This document shows, piece after piece, positions 19,709 to 28,784 of a DNA stretch of 64,000 bases. Every line of letters begins with the position of its first letter. The first letter of the stretch is position 1. A program made the translations under genes and the position numbers. The notes beneath the pieces were generated by a model. The model was not told the DNA's origin. It ran no database searches and saw only the letters and a program-made list of their open reading frames with translations. Source of the stretch: Rhodoblastus sp963727035 (GTDB lineage Bacteria; Pseudomonadota; Alphaproteobacteria; Rhizobiales; Beijerinckiaceae); the NCBI GenBank assembly GCA_963727035.1, contig CAVSEY010000018.1:186001-250000 (forward strand). The letters run 5' to 3'.

Positions 19709-20371
19709 ATGGACCGGCTCGATTTCGATATCGCGCATATGTTCGCCGGCGCGCTCGTCCTGGTCAGCTTCATGCTGCTCTATCAGGACCGCCTCTATGC
19801 GCTGTTGAACATGTTCGCCATGCAGGCGTTGGTGCTTGCCCTTTCCGTGGCCTGGCAGGCCTTTATCCAGCATGCGCCGCACCTTTACATCACCGCCGCC
19901 ATTACTTTGGTCTTCAAGGCGATTGTAATCCCTGTCGCGCTTCACCGGATCGTTGCGCGGCTAGGCATCCACCGCGAGGTCGAGACGGTGGTCAGCGCGG
20001 TGCCGACGATGCTGGCTGGCATCGCGCTGGTGGCGCTGTCCATGGTCGTCATGCTGCGCGTGACGGAGGGCGCCGACGCCCTGGCGCGGGAGGACCTCGC
20101 CTTTGCCCTGTCGGTTGTTCTGCTCGGGCTTTTGATGATGGTCACGCGGAGCAATGCCGTCAGTCAGGTGGTCGGCTTCATGTCGCTTGAGAACGGGCTC
20201 ATTCTGGCGGCGACGGGCGCCAAGGGCATGCCGCTCGTTGTCGAGATCAGCGTCGCCTTCTCGATCCTTATCGCGCTCATCGTCGTCGGCATCTTCCTGT
20301 TTCGCATCCGCGAGCGTTTCGACTCGGTGGATATGCAGGCGCTCGACGAGTCCCGAGGTAAGAGCCGATGA
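19709..20371 (+). CDS. hyfE: Hydrogenase-4 component E-like subunit (HyfE)
   Basis: 220 residues with about six membrane segments. HyfE combines a NuoK-like part with an accessory part in Hyf-type complexes. Hydrophobic helices lie at about residues 5-25, 35-60, 75-100, 105-125, 135-160 and 185-205. The stop overlaps the next ATG (ATGA at 20368). Confidence 0.85.
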   Translation: MDRLDFDIAHMFAGALVLVSFMLLYQDRLYALLNMFAMQALVLALSVAWQAFIQHAPHLYITAAITLVFKAIVIPVALHRIVARLGIHREVETVVSAVPTMLAGIALVALSMVVMLRVTEGADALAREDLAFALSVVLLGLLMMVTRSNAVSQVVGFMSLENGLILAATGAKGMPLVVEISVAFSILIALIVVGIFLFRIRERFDSVDMQALDESRGKSR

Positions 20372-21816
20372 GCGCGTTTGTCGCGAACAATATATATCTG
20401 ATCCTGTTCCTGCCGATGCTGACGGCCACCGTGCTGGCGATCCTGCCTGGCTATCGCCTGTCGGCCCGAATCAACATGGCGTCGGCGTTTTTGACTTTTC
20501 TGGCGGCCTTGTCGCTGTTCATCGACAAGCCGGTGTCCGGCCGCTATCTGCTGATCGACGATCTCAATATCGTCTTTGTGGTCTTGAACACATTCGTGGC
20601 ATTCACGACCAGCGTGTTCAGCGCCAGCTACATAGCGCATGAACTGGAGACCGGCCATCTGACTGAAACGCATTTGCGCTTCTATCACACCATGTATCAG
20701 GTGCTCCTCGGCGCTATGAACCTTGCGCTCGTCGCCAATAACATCGGCCTGATGTGGGTGGCTATCGAAGTCGCGACGCTCACGACCGTGATGATGGTCG
20801 GCATCTATCGCACCGAGCGGGCGTTGGAAGCAGCGTGGAAATATTTCATCCTCGGCAGCGTCGGCATCGCTTTGGCCCTGTTCGGAACCATATTGATCTA
20901 TATGGCGGCGCGCCCGGTGGTCGGCGAGGGCCTGAACGGCATGATCTGGACCGTGCTGATCGCGCGGGCCGCGGAATTGGACCCGGCGCTGCTGAATCTC
21001 GCCTTCGTGTTTCTGCTGCTGGGCTATGGCACCAAAGTGGGTCTGGCGCCTTTGCACGCCTGGCTTCCCGACGCCCACGCCGAGGGTCCGACGCCGATTT
21101 CGGCGGTGCTGTCCGGTCTGCTGCTGAATGTGGCCCTCTATGCGGTGCTGCGCTTCAAGCTCTTGATGGCGGCGAACCCCAAAGCCATCGCGCCGGGGCC
21201 GCTGATGGCGACGCTCGGGCTGCTGTCGCTCGTCTTCGCCGGCTTCATGCTGTACCGGCGCAAAGACATCAAAAGGATGTTCGCCTATTCCTCGATCGAG
21301 CATATGGGCATTATCGCCTTTGCTTTCGGCATGGGCGGGCCGCTCGCCAATTTCGCCGGCCTCCTGCATATGACCATGCACAGCCTGACCAAATCGGCGA
21401 TCTTCTTCACCGTGGGACAGATCGCGCAGGCGAAAGGCACCCAGAAAATCGCCGACATTCGCGGCCTGACCGTCACCCATCCGCTGCTGGGTTGGGGACT
21501 CGTCGTCGGGGTCATCGCCATTGCGGGAATGCCGCCCACGGGCATTTTCATGAGCGAGTTCCTGATCGTCAGCTCGACGATCGCCCGGGCGCCGCTGCTC
21601 GCCGCGCCGCTGGTGATCGGACTTCTGGTCGCGTTCGCCGCGCTCCTGCTGCGGCTGCAGGGATTGGCCTTTGGCGAGCCGTCGGGAAGCATGGCGCCCG
21701 TCAAGGCGTCCTCCTTGCCTTTGGCCATGCATCTCGGGCTGGTGTTTCTCGCCGGAGTTTATCTTCCTCCGCCGCTGGTCGCCTGGTTCCAGCACGTCGC
21801 CACCATGTTGCGCTGA
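20368..21816 (+). CDS. hyfF: Hydrogenase-4 component F-like antiporter subunit (HyfF)
   Basis: 482 residues, a second Mrp/NuoN-like antiporter subunit. Family pattern GTKVGLAPLHAWLPDAHAEGPTPISAVLSG is present (about residues 211-241), as is the later KDIKRMFAYSSIEHMG. Together with HyfB it gives two antiporter-like subunits, the usual number for a small Hyf/Ehr-type complex. Confidence 0.9.
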   Translation: MSAFVANNIYLILFLPMLTATVLAILPGYRLSARINMASAFLTFLAALSLFIDKPVSGRYLLIDDLNIVFVVLNTFVAFTTSVFSASYIAHELETGHLTETHLRFYHTMYQVLLGAMNLALVANNIGLMWVAIEVATLTTVMMVGIYRTERALEAAWKYFILGSVGIALALFGTILIYMAARPVVGEGLNGMIWTVLIARAAELDPALLNLAFVFLLLGYGTKVGLAPLHAWLPDAHAEGPTPISAVLSGLLLNVALYAVLRFKLLMAANPKAIAPGPLMATLGLLSLVFAGFMLYRRKDIKRMFAYSSIEHMGIIAFAFGMGGPLANFAGLLHMTMHSLTKSAIFFTVGQIAQAKGTQKIADIRGLTVTHPLLGWGLVVGVIAIAGMPPTGIFMSEFLIVSSTIARAPLLAAPLVIGLLVAFAALLLRLQGLAFGEPSGSMAPVKASSLPLAMHLGLVFLAGVYLPPPLVAWFQHVATMLR

Positions 21817-21829
21817 TCCCGGAGGCGAA

Positions 21830-23347
21830 ATGCCGAACCTGACCGAAATTTTGAGCGCTTTTCCTCCGGTGGAGAATCATCGCCCGTGGTTACGGCGTGT
21901 GGTGGATGCGGCCACCTGGCGCGCCTTGACCAGTCAGCTGGCTGCAAAAAAAGTGGCGCTGCTCGGCCTTTGGGGCGACATCGGCATGGTCCATATGGCT
22001 CTGCTCGATGGCGAGCCATATTCGGTCGCCGTCGCTAGCCTCAAAAGCGCCGACGGGCGGTTCCCGTCGGTGGGCAGACATCATCCGCCGGCAATCCGGC
22101 TTGAACGGGCTATCCGCGACCTGTTCGGCCTTGAAGCGGTCGGCGCCAACGACGACCGGCCGTGGCTCGACCACGGCCGCTGGCCGTTCGGTGCGCCATT
22201 GGGCGCGAAAACTCCGCCGCCCGCATCGCCGCCAGCCTACGCATTTCTGCCGAGCGTCGGCGAAGGCTTGCACCAGATTCCGGTCGGGCCGGTGCATGCC
22301 GGCATTATCGAGCCAGGGCATTTCCGCTTCACCGCCAGCGGCGAGACGATCGTGCGGCTGGAGGAGCGGCTTGGCTATACCCACAAGGGCGTCGATGGAC
22401 TGATGGCCGGCGCGCCGCTCGACGGCGCGGCCAAACTGGCGGCGCGCTGTTCGGGCGACAGCACGGTCGCCTATTCGATCGCTTTCGCGCGTGCTGTCGA
22501 AGCGGCGCTGGGCGTCGACGTTCCGCCGCAGGCGATTTGGGTTAGGGCCTTGATGGCCGAACTGGAGCGTCTCGCCAACCATTTGGGCGACATCGGCGCC
22601 ATCTGCAACGACGCCGCTTTCGCCCTGATGCTCGCCCATTGCAGCGTGTTGCGCGAACGCGTCCTGCGCGCCTGCCATTCATCCTTTGGCCATCGCCTGA
22701 TGATGGACTGCGTCGTTCCCGGAGGGGTTAACGTCGATTTCAGCGAGCACGCGTTCATCGTTCTGCGCGGCCTGGTGGCGACGCTACGTCTCGCCTTGCC
22801 GCAACTGGTCGAGCTCTATGACAATACCGCCTCGTTGCAGGATCGAACGGTGGGAACAGGCGTACTGACCCCCGAACTGGCGCGGCAATTTGCCTGTGGC
22901 GGCTTTGTCGGACGGGCTTCGGGACGCGCATTCGACGCGCGCCGCGATCTTGCCTACCCGCCTTACGATCAGCTTCAATTCGACGTTCCGGTCTTGCAGG
23001 AGGGCGATGTCAATGCCCGCGTCTGGATCCGCATCAAAGAGGTCGAGCAAAGCCTGGTTCTGATTGAACAGATCCTTGGGAAGCTGCCCTCCGGGCCGAT
23101 TTTCGCCGAAGTGCCAGCGCCGGAAGTCGGCGGCGGCGAAGGTCTCGCGGTGGTGGAAGGTTTCCGGGGCGACATCCTCGCCTGGGTGCGGATCGCGCCC
23201 GGCGAAACGGTCGAACGCTGCCACTTGCGCGATCCGTCCTGGCTGCAATGGCCGGTTCTGGAAGCCGCCATCGAAGGGAATATCGTCGCCGATTTCCCGC
23301 TCTGCAACAAATCTTTCAATTGCTCCTATTCGGGGCACGATCTGTAG
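21830..23347 (+). CDS. hyfG: HyfG-like large subunit lacking the NiFe-cluster cysteine pairs
   Basis: 505 residues, start ATG 21830 after GGAGGCGAA. It is related to HyfG/NuoCD: an N-terminal NuoC-like part and a large-subunit-like C-terminal part. In true NiFe hydrogenases a CxxC near the middle and a CxxC at the C-terminus bind the nickel-iron centre. Here the first site reads ARCSGDSTVAYS with a single Cys207, and the C-terminal region has Cys492 and Cys498 (CNKSFNC), not CxxC. So a NiFe centre is unlikely and hydrogenase activity is not expected. The C-terminal tail is not a cleavable extension. It is best read as a hydrogenase-related (Ehr-like) subunit, a likely redox-linked ion pump. 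Confidence 0.85.
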   Translation: MPNLTEILSAFPPVENHRPWLRRVVDAATWRALTSQLAAKKVALLGLWGDIGMVHMALLDGEPYSVAVASLKSADGRFPSVGRHHPPAIRLERAIRDLFGLEAVGANDDRPWLDHGRWPFGAPLGAKTPPPASPPAYAFLPSVGEGLHQIPVGPVHAGIIEPGHFRFTASGETIVRLEERLGYTHKGVDGLMAGAPLDGAAKLAARCSGDSTVAYSIAFARAVEAALGVDVPPQAIWVRALMAELERLANHLGDIGAICNDAAFALMLAHCSVLRERVLRACHSSFGHRLMMDCVVPGGVNVDFSEHAFIVLRGLVATLRLALPQLVELYDNTASLQDRTVGTGVLTPELARQFACGGFVGRASGRAFDARRDLAYPPYDQLQFDVPVLQEGDVNARVWIRIKEVEQSLVLIEQILGKLPSGPIFAEVPAPEVGGGEGLAVVEGFRGDILAWVRIAPGETVERCHLRDPSWLQWPVLEAAIEGNIVADFPLCNKSFNCSYSGHDL

Positions 23348-23355
23348 GTCTCGTC

Positions 23356-23880
23356 ATGCGCAAGATTCTGCTTCAAAGCGTGCTGCGATCACCATTGACC
23401 GAGCCTCGCCCGGCGGCCGGCGACGCCGAATTGATTGAACTGTCGGACCAACTCAAGCAAGGCGTTGACGCGTTTTTCGACGGCAGCCTGGCGCTTCGCC
23501 AGGTCGATGCGGGCTCGTGCAATGCCTGCGAGCTGGAAATCCACGCAGTGAACAATCCATTTTACGATCTGGAGCGGTTCGGCTTGAAATTCGTCGCGTC
23601 GCCACGGCATGCCGACGTGCTGCTGGTCACCGGCCCGGTGACCAGAAATATGCGAGAGGCGTTGGAACGAACCTACACTGCAACGCCTGCGCCTAAATGG
23701 GTCATCGCCGTCGGCGCCTGCGCCCTCGACGGGGGCTTATATTCGGGCAGTTACGCCTGCGTCGGCGGGGTGTCGGCCGTCATTCCGGTCGATCTCCATA
23801 TTCCGGGCTGCCCGCCTGCTCCGATTATGCTGATCAAGGGTCTTCTGGCGCTAATGGCTAAGGGTCGGATCAGATCGTGA
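23356..23880 (+). CDS. hyfI: HyfI-like small subunit with [4Fe-4S] ligands
   Basis: 174 residues, start ATG 23356. Related to NuoB/HyfI. The four [4Fe-4S] ligands are present: Cys55 and Cys58 (CNAC), Cys122 (GAC) and Cys152 (GCPPAP). The FeS centre is therefore kept even though the large subunit has lost its NiFe ligands. It is the last gene of the operon; no HyfD, ferredoxin-like HyfA/HyfH, formate dehydrogenase or hydrogenase maturation gene is present. Confidence 0.9.
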   Translation: MRKILLQSVLRSPLTEPRPAAGDAELIELSDQLKQGVDAFFDGSLALRQVDAGSCNACELEIHAVNNPFYDLERFGLKFVASPRHADVLLVTGPVTRNMREALERTYTATPAPKWVIAVGACALDGGLYSGSYACVGGVSAVIPVDLHIPGCPPAPIMLIKGLLALMAKGRIRS

Positions 23881-23886
23881 GGGCTT

Positions 23887-23903
23887 GCCTCTGTATAAGA
23901 GGC
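23887..23903 (+). terminator. Weak hairpin after hyfI
   Basis: GCCTCT pairs with AGAGGC across gtata, seven bases after the hyfI stop, followed nine bases later by a short T run. A weak candidate terminator of the hyf operon. Confidence 0.4.
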
Positions 23904-24073
23904 TAATCACGATTTTTGAAATTGAGGTTCTGTGTCTCTTTTAAACTTTTCGTTGAACTAGACACAGCGCCGCATACGGGGAAAGCGGGCGGAGCGCCTG
24001 ATTTACCTGGTGTCCTTGAATTTAATGAAGCCCCAGCCCTGCCGCCAAATGGCGGCAGGGCGCGATGGTAATA

Positions 24074-24540
24074 TCAGAAGTCGGTATTGAAGGCGGCGAG
24101 CGCCCCCATATTGACGATTTCGGAATCCTTGCCGCCGAGTTGGACGATCTGTACCGATTTGTCCAGGCCGACCAGTAGCGGGCCGATGACCGTGGCGCCC
24201 CCAGTTCGAGCAGCATTTTCGTCGAGATCGAAGCGGCGTGGAAGGCCGGCATTACCAGCACGTTGGCCGTGTCGGTGAGCCGGCAAAAGGGATATTGCGC
24301 CATGGCTTCCTTGTTGAGCGTCACATCGGCGGTCATCTCGCCGTCATATTCGAAATCGACATGGCGCTCGTCGAGCAGGCGCACGGCGTCCTTGACGCGG
24401 ATGGAGCGCTCGCCCGGCGGGTGGCCGAACGTGGAGAAATCCAGCAAGGCGACGCGAGGCTCATAGCCGAGCCGCCGCGCGAAGGCCGCCGCTTCGATGG
24501 CGATCGCGGCCACCAACCGTGATTCACGGCGCAGCAAATT
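24074..24540 (-). pseudogene. 3' fragment of NADP-malic enzyme (MaeB), phosphate-acetyltransferase-like domain
   Basis: Reading leftward the protein gives RVALLDFSTFGHPPGE, DGEMTADVTLNKEAMAQYPFCRL, ANVLVMPAFHAASISTKMLLELG, then in another frame GGATVIGPLLVGLDK and DSEIVNMGALAAFNTDF followed by the stop at 24074. This is the C-terminal phosphotransacetylase-like domain of malic enzymes of the MaeB type. The N-terminal catalytic part is absent and one base is missing at about 24200 (in the ccccc run). A truncated, frameshifted remnant. Confidence 0.75.
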
Positions 24541-24910
24541 TGGCGTCGCGTTGACCGGTGAGTAGCGGTGATGACGAGCCCTACTGTTGGGCCGCTATCC
24601 GGCCTGTTTCTTCCCTTCAGTCTATGCCCGCTTCCCACCTATGGACTAAACCGCTTCGCTGTAGCTGCGGCGAGAAGCGGCGAGGTTGGTGATCGTGCAA
24701 GACTTGATACGCTGAGCCTGACCTGTCTCAAGATCGTGGGGTTCAACCCCAGGCGAGGCGGTTTGGGCCTTCGCTCTGGGCTGCGTCAATGCGAGGCGCC
24801 TCGTTGTCTTTCAACTGTCATAAAACGCGAGCCCGATATCGCGCTATATTTGGACCGTGGCGGCACAGATGCGTGTCGCCCGAATGGATTGAGAATCGCC
24901 GGAGGTTGCT
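24541..24910. other. Noncoding stretch between the malic enzyme fragment and mgtA
   Basis: No convincing gene. The malic enzyme homology ends at about 24540, so this stretch probably includes the deletion junction. The promoter of the following Mg2+ ATPase should be in its right part; no motif was recognised. Confidence 0.4.
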
Positions 24911-27541
24911 TTGAATTTCACGGCCAAGGCTCAAAAATCCGCAAGCGCCCCGAAGAAGGACGGATCAACCTCGGACGGTCTGCTGGCCGATTACAGCCGG
25001 CTTGACCCCGACGCCTTATGCGGGCGCCTGGAGTCGACGCCGCTTGGCTTGTCCCAGGAAGAGGCTGAACGTCGTCTGATCCAATATGGGCCAAATCGCG
25101 CCACGCGTGAGAAAAAGGCGACCGTTCTAGAGGAATTATGGCTGCGGTTGCGCAACCCGTTGAACGCTCTGCTGATCACCTTGTCGGTGGTTTCCTATTT
25201 CCTGGGCGATGTGAGAGCCGCATTCGTCATCGGCGCCATGGTCGTTCTGGCGATCACCACCGCCTTCATCCAGGAGCACAGGTCCAACGAGGCGGCCGCC
25301 CGGCTGCGCGCCATGGTGCATACGACGGCGAGCGTTCGCCGCACGCCGCGAGCGTCCGAAGAACCCTATGCCGAGATCCCGATGGAGCAACTGGTCCCCG
25401 GCGACATCGTCCGCCTGTCGGCTGGCGACATGATTCCGGGCGATCTGCGGCTGATCGAAGCGAAGGACCTGTTCATCAACCAGGCGGCCTTGACCGGCGA
25501 AGCCATGCCCGCCGAAAAATTCGCGCAAGCCAGCCCCGACGCCCACGAAACGCCTTTCGATTTGCCCAACATCTGCTTCATGGGCGCCAATGTGGTTTCG
25601 GGTTTTGCCGTCGGCGTCATTTTGAGAACCGGCGGCAATACGTTTTTCGGCGAATTGGCCGATCAGATCGCAGGACGGCGCGCGCCGACCGCCTTTGATC
25701 TCGGCGTCAATAAATTCACTTGGTTGATGATCCGCTTCATCATTGTCATGGCGCCCGCCGTCTTCCTCATCAACGGGCTGACCAAACACAACTGGCTTGA
25801 GGCGCTGCTTTTTTCCGTGGCCGTCGCCGTCGGCCTGACGCCGGAAATGCTGCCGATGATCGTGACGGTCAATCTCGCCAAGGGCGCGATCGCCATGTCG
25901 CGCGAGAAGGTCATCGTCAAGCGCCTCAACGCGATCCAGAATTTTGGCGCCATGGACGTCTTGTGCACCGACAAGACCGGCACATTGACGCAGGACCGCA
26001 TCATCCTGAAGCGTCATCTCGACATCAACGGCGACGACTCCGAGAAGGTGCTGCAATACGCGTTTCTGAACAGCCACTTCCAATCGGGGCTGCGCAACCT
26101 GCTCGACAATGCCGTCCTCGCGCATGCCGATCTTCACAAGACGCTCGGAACCGACACCAGCTATTCGAAACTGGATGAAATTCCGTTCGATTTCTCGCGC
26201 CGCCGCATGTCGGTCGTCGTCGCGCGGCAAGACGACGGACATGTCCTCATTTGCAAAGGCGCGGTCGAAGAAATCTTCGCCGTTTGCACCCGCTATGCGA
26301 TCGAGGGCGAGACCGGCCAACTCGACGAAAGCCATTTTGAAGCCGCCAAGAAGCTGACGATCGCCCTGAACGCCGACGGCTTCCGCGTCGTGGCGGTGGC
26401 CTACAAGGAAATGGAGCCTTCCAAGACCGTCTATTCGGTCGACGACGAGGCCGGCCTGACGCTGCTGGGCTACATCGCCTTTCTCGATCCGCCGAAGGAA
26501 TCGGCGGGCGAGGCGATCGCCGCCCTGGCCGCCAAGGGCGTGCAAGTCAAGGTCCTGACCGGCGACAATGAAGTGATCACGCGCAAAATCTGCCAGGAGG
26601 TGAATCTCGACGCCGGAGAGATTCTGACCGGGGGAAAAATAGCCGAGATGAGCGACGACCAACTCGCGGAAGTCGTCAGCCGCGCGAGCGTCTTCGTCAA
26701 GTTGACGCCGTCGCAGAAGGAAAGGGTGGTGCGCGCCCTTCACGCCAGGGGACATGTGGTGGGGTTTCTCGGCGATGGCGTCAACGACAGCCCGGCGCTG
26801 AAAGCCGCCGACGTCGGGATCTCGGTCGACACCGCCGTCGACATTGCAAAGGAGTCCGCCGACATCATTCTTCTGGAGAAAAATCTGCTGGTTCTTCAGA
26901 AAGGCGTGGTCGAGGGGCGCAAGATTTTCGCCAACATCACCAAATACATCAAAATGGGCGCCAGCTCGAATTTCGGAAACATGTTCAGCGTCCTCGGCGC
27001 CAGCATTTTCCTGCCTTTCCTGCCGATGGCCCCCATCCAGGTTCTGACCAATAACCTGCTGTATGATTTCTCGCAGACAACGATTCCGACCGACAATGTC
27101 GACGAAGAGTTTCTGGCTTTGCCGCGACGTTGGGATATCAGCAATATTTTCAAGTTCATGGTTTTGATCGGGCCGATCAGTTCGATCTTCGATTACGCGA
27201 CCTACGCCATGATGCTGTTTGTTTTCGGCGCCTGGCACAACCCCACCCTCTTCCAGACCGGCTGGTTCGTGGAATCGCTGCTGACCCAGACCTTGATCAT
27301 TCACATCATCAGGACGGCAAAAATTCCATTTATCGAAAGTCACGCCAGCCCTGCCCTGATCACGACGACAATCATTATATGCGCCGTCGGGATTCTGCTG
27401 CCCTTCACATGGGCGGGCGCTGCGCTCGGTTTCGTTCCCCTGCCTTGGCTTTACTGGCCTTTGGTCGTTGCAATGTTGCTGACCTATGCGGTCCTGACCC
27501 ATCTCGTAAAAGTCTGGTTCGTTCGAAAATGGGGCCTTTGA
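24911..27541 (+). CDS. mgtA: P-type Mg2+ transporting ATPase (MgtA family)
   Basis: 876 residues. P-type ATPase with N-terminal cytoplasmic part, phosphatase motif TGEAMP (about residue 197), phosphorylation motif DKTGTL (about residue 355), nucleotide-binding CKGAVEE, hinge GDGVND (about residue 622) and about ten membrane segments. The closest family by pattern is P3-type MgtA/MgtB (LTNNLLYDFSQTTIPTDNVDEE near the sixth membrane segment). It would import Mg2+ across the inner membrane. Intact; stands alone, with a strong hairpin about 135 bp downstream. Confidence 0.9.
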   Translation: MNFTAKAQKSASAPKKDGSTSDGLLADYSRLDPDALCGRLESTPLGLSQEEAERRLIQYGPNRATREKKATVLEELWLRLRNPLNALLITLSVVSYFLGDVRAAFVIGAMVVLAITTAFIQEHRSNEAAARLRAMVHTTASVRRTPRASEEPYAEIPMEQLVPGDIVRLSAGDMIPGDLRLIEAKDLFINQAALTGEAMPAEKFAQASPDAHETPFDLPNICFMGANVVSGFAVGVILRTGGNTFFGELADQIAGRRAPTAFDLGVNKFTWLMIRFIIVMAPAVFLINGLTKHNWLEALLFSVAVAVGLTPEMLPMIVTVNLAKGAIAMSREKVIVKRLNAIQNFGAMDVLCTDKTGTLTQDRIILKRHLDINGDDSEKVLQYAFLNSHFQSGLRNLLDNAVLAHADLHKTLGTDTSYSKLDEIPFDFSRRRMSVVVARQDDGHVLICKGAVEEIFAVCTRYAIEGETGQLDESHFEAAKKLTIALNADGFRVVAVAYKEMEPSKTVYSVDDEAGLTLLGYIAFLDPPKESAGEAIAALAAKGVQVKVLTGDNEVITRKICQEVNLDAGEILTGGKIAEMSDDQLAEVVSRASVFVKLTPSQKERVVRALHARGHVVGFLGDGVNDSPALKAADVGISVDTAVDIAKESADIILLEKNLLVLQKGVVEGRKIFANITKYIKMGASSNFGNMFSVLGASIFLPFLPMAPIQVLTNNLLYDFSQTTIPTDNVDEEFLALPRRWDISNIFKFMVLIGPISSIFDYATYAMMLFVFGAWHNPTLFQTGWFVESLLTQTLIIHIIRTAKIPFIESHASPALITTTIIICAVGILLPFTWAGAALGFVPLPWLYWPLVVAMLLTYAVLTHLVKVWFVRKWGL

Positions 27542-27676
27542 GGGGAAGCTGATTGTCCTGAAACAGCCGGCTGCTCCAAAATTTTCCCCGCGCCGCCTAT
27601 TCCATGTCGCTCCCGTGCGGACCTTATCCATCGGCCCTTGAAAAGGACCGATGGCGTCCGCGCCGACCGGCGCGGC

Positions 27677-27708
27677 GCCCTTGTTTCCGACGAGTCGGAA
27701 ACAAGGGC
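27677..27708 (+). terminator. 14-bp perfect hairpin after mgtA
   Basis: GCCCTTGTTTCCGA (27677-27690) pairs perfectly with 27695-27708, loop cgag. No strong T tract. A partial copy of one arm (GTCGGAAACAAGGGC) recurs near 52462, so it may be a dispersed repeat that also terminates transcription. Confidence 0.6.
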
Positions 27709-27741
27709 AAAAGGTATTGTGGCGGGGCCAAGCTTACAGGC

Positions 27742-27800
27742 TGCTGACATGACTCATCAGCGGCTTGTCATCGCGCCTATGCGAAAAGTCCCACCGTCGC
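27742..27800 (+). promoter_or_regulatory. Conserved upstream element, copy 1
   Basis: Contains GCTGACATG, CATCAGC and GTCATCGCG in the same order and spacing as the copies at 37109-37186 and 38661-38738. It lies about 50 bp before the first PepSY gene. The GCTGA/TCAGC arms make an imperfect palindrome. Probably an OmpR-type response-regulator operator with promoter. Confidence 0.6.
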
Positions 27801-27838
27801 CCGCAATGGAAAGCGGATGCTCACGGAAAGGGAAAATC

Positions 27839-28117
27839 ATGCGTAAATTAGCCGTTCTCGCCGGTCTTGCCGCTCTCATCGGCTTCTCAGGCTTCGCCCA
27901 TGCGGAGAGCGTTGGCCGGCCTTGTATGGTCACGGCGGAAAACGATTATTCGACGGTCGACGCCTTCCTGACGAAAATAATCGATCATGGCTACAAGATC
28001 CGCAGTCTCGAAACCAAGCAGGGGTGCGGCAGGTTTCACGCGGTCGACCGGAATGGCCAGGAAGCCGAGCTTTTCGTCGATCTGACCTCCAGCGGCGCCG
28101 CACAGCGCAACGACTGA
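27839..28117 (+). CDS. Small secreted PepSY-like protein, paralog 1
   Basis: 92 residues from ATG 27839 (preceded by AAAGGGAAA). A signal peptide of about 23 residues (MRKLAVLAGLAALIGFSGFAHA) is followed by a short PepSY-type domain (YKIRSLETKQG, then AVDRNGQEAELFVDLTSG-like ending). Two cysteines (GRPC and QGCG) may form a disulfide. It is a close paralog of the gene at 38785, with the same upstream element. Periplasmic; role unknown. Confidence 0.75.
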   Translation: MRKLAVLAGLAALIGFSGFAHAESVGRPCMVTAENDYSTVDAFLTKIIDHGYKIRSLETKQGCGRFHAVDRNGQEAELFVDLTSSGAAQRND

Positions 28118-28132
28118 TCTTCGCTCCCGCTC

Positions 28133-28170
28133 GCGCGAAAATCCGTTCACGACTGATCGGATTTTCGCGC
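28133..28170. terminator. 13-bp perfect hairpin after the PepSY gene
   Basis: GCGCGAAAATCCG (28133-28145) pairs perfectly with 28158-28170 across a 12-base loop, 15 bp after the stop. The stem contains AAAA/TTTT, so it can work in both directions. Confidence 0.65.
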
Positions 28171-28784
28171 CAAGGCGTTTCCGCGGAAGCCGTATCAGCG
28201 TCCTTTGGGCGCAAGTTTCACCGGAACCGCGGCGCGCATTTCGTTATCTCCTGTGTCGCCGGCGACGATATCGCCGGGCGGCGTGGCGGGACCGTTTACG
28301 CCAGGGCGGCTCCCGCGGTCCCTCGCGTCCTGGGTGACATCGCAGGCGATCGCGAGCGCAGGCTTGCTTTCCTTGTTGGGATTCGGCGGCGGCGCCAGGG
28401 TAGAGGTTACGAAAAGCAGAGACGCGGCCAGCCCCGCCGCTTCCGGTCGCCATTCAACGCCGCGCGGCGCCCTGGCGCAGGGGCTCGATTTCGTCCGCCC
28501 TTAATGCGTCAACGAGACCGTTGCTGTCGTGTCGATCGAAATCTCGATACTTGCGCGGCGTGACCGCTTTGACCGGGCGGCCGTCGTCGAGAGGACAAGG
28601 GGCGTCGGAAGCGGCAAGGGAGTTGCGTGAAGAAGAATGCGGCCTTCGGACCCGAACAGCCAGATGAACCATTGACTCGCGTCGGCGAATTGTCAGCCTT
28701 AGCGGCCAGGAATCCCGTGCCGTGGATTGGCGCACGAACGACGACGGCGCAGGCGACGCCTTGCGAGCAAAACCGGAAATCATC
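28171..28784. other. 614-bp stretch without a convincing gene
   Basis: The reverse strand has an open frame of about 100 codons (ending near 28198) with a hydrophobic stretch (AAGLAASLLFVTSTLA) and a Pro/Gly/Asp-rich tail, but no usual start codon. It might be a decayed secreted protein. The promoter of the efflux operon should lie in the right part; the conserved PepSY element is not present here. Confidence 0.35.

Noticed and set aside
21830..23347. Reading the hyfG product as an active NiFe hydrogenase large subunit
   Set aside because: The cysteine pairs that bind the NiFe centre are missing and no maturation genes are near.
25136..27631. Long open frames opposite real genes (for example 25136-27631 minus, 29898-32597 minus, 20164-21795 minus, 34553-36136 plus)
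   Set aside because: They are shadows of mgtA, the RND pump, hyfF and the histidine kinase: no family motifs, rich in Arg/Gln/His, typical of GC-rich antisense frames.
27922..28563. 213-codon plus-strand frame across the first PepSY gene
   Set aside because: It overlaps the signal-peptide-bearing PepSY gene out of frame and runs through the hairpin.
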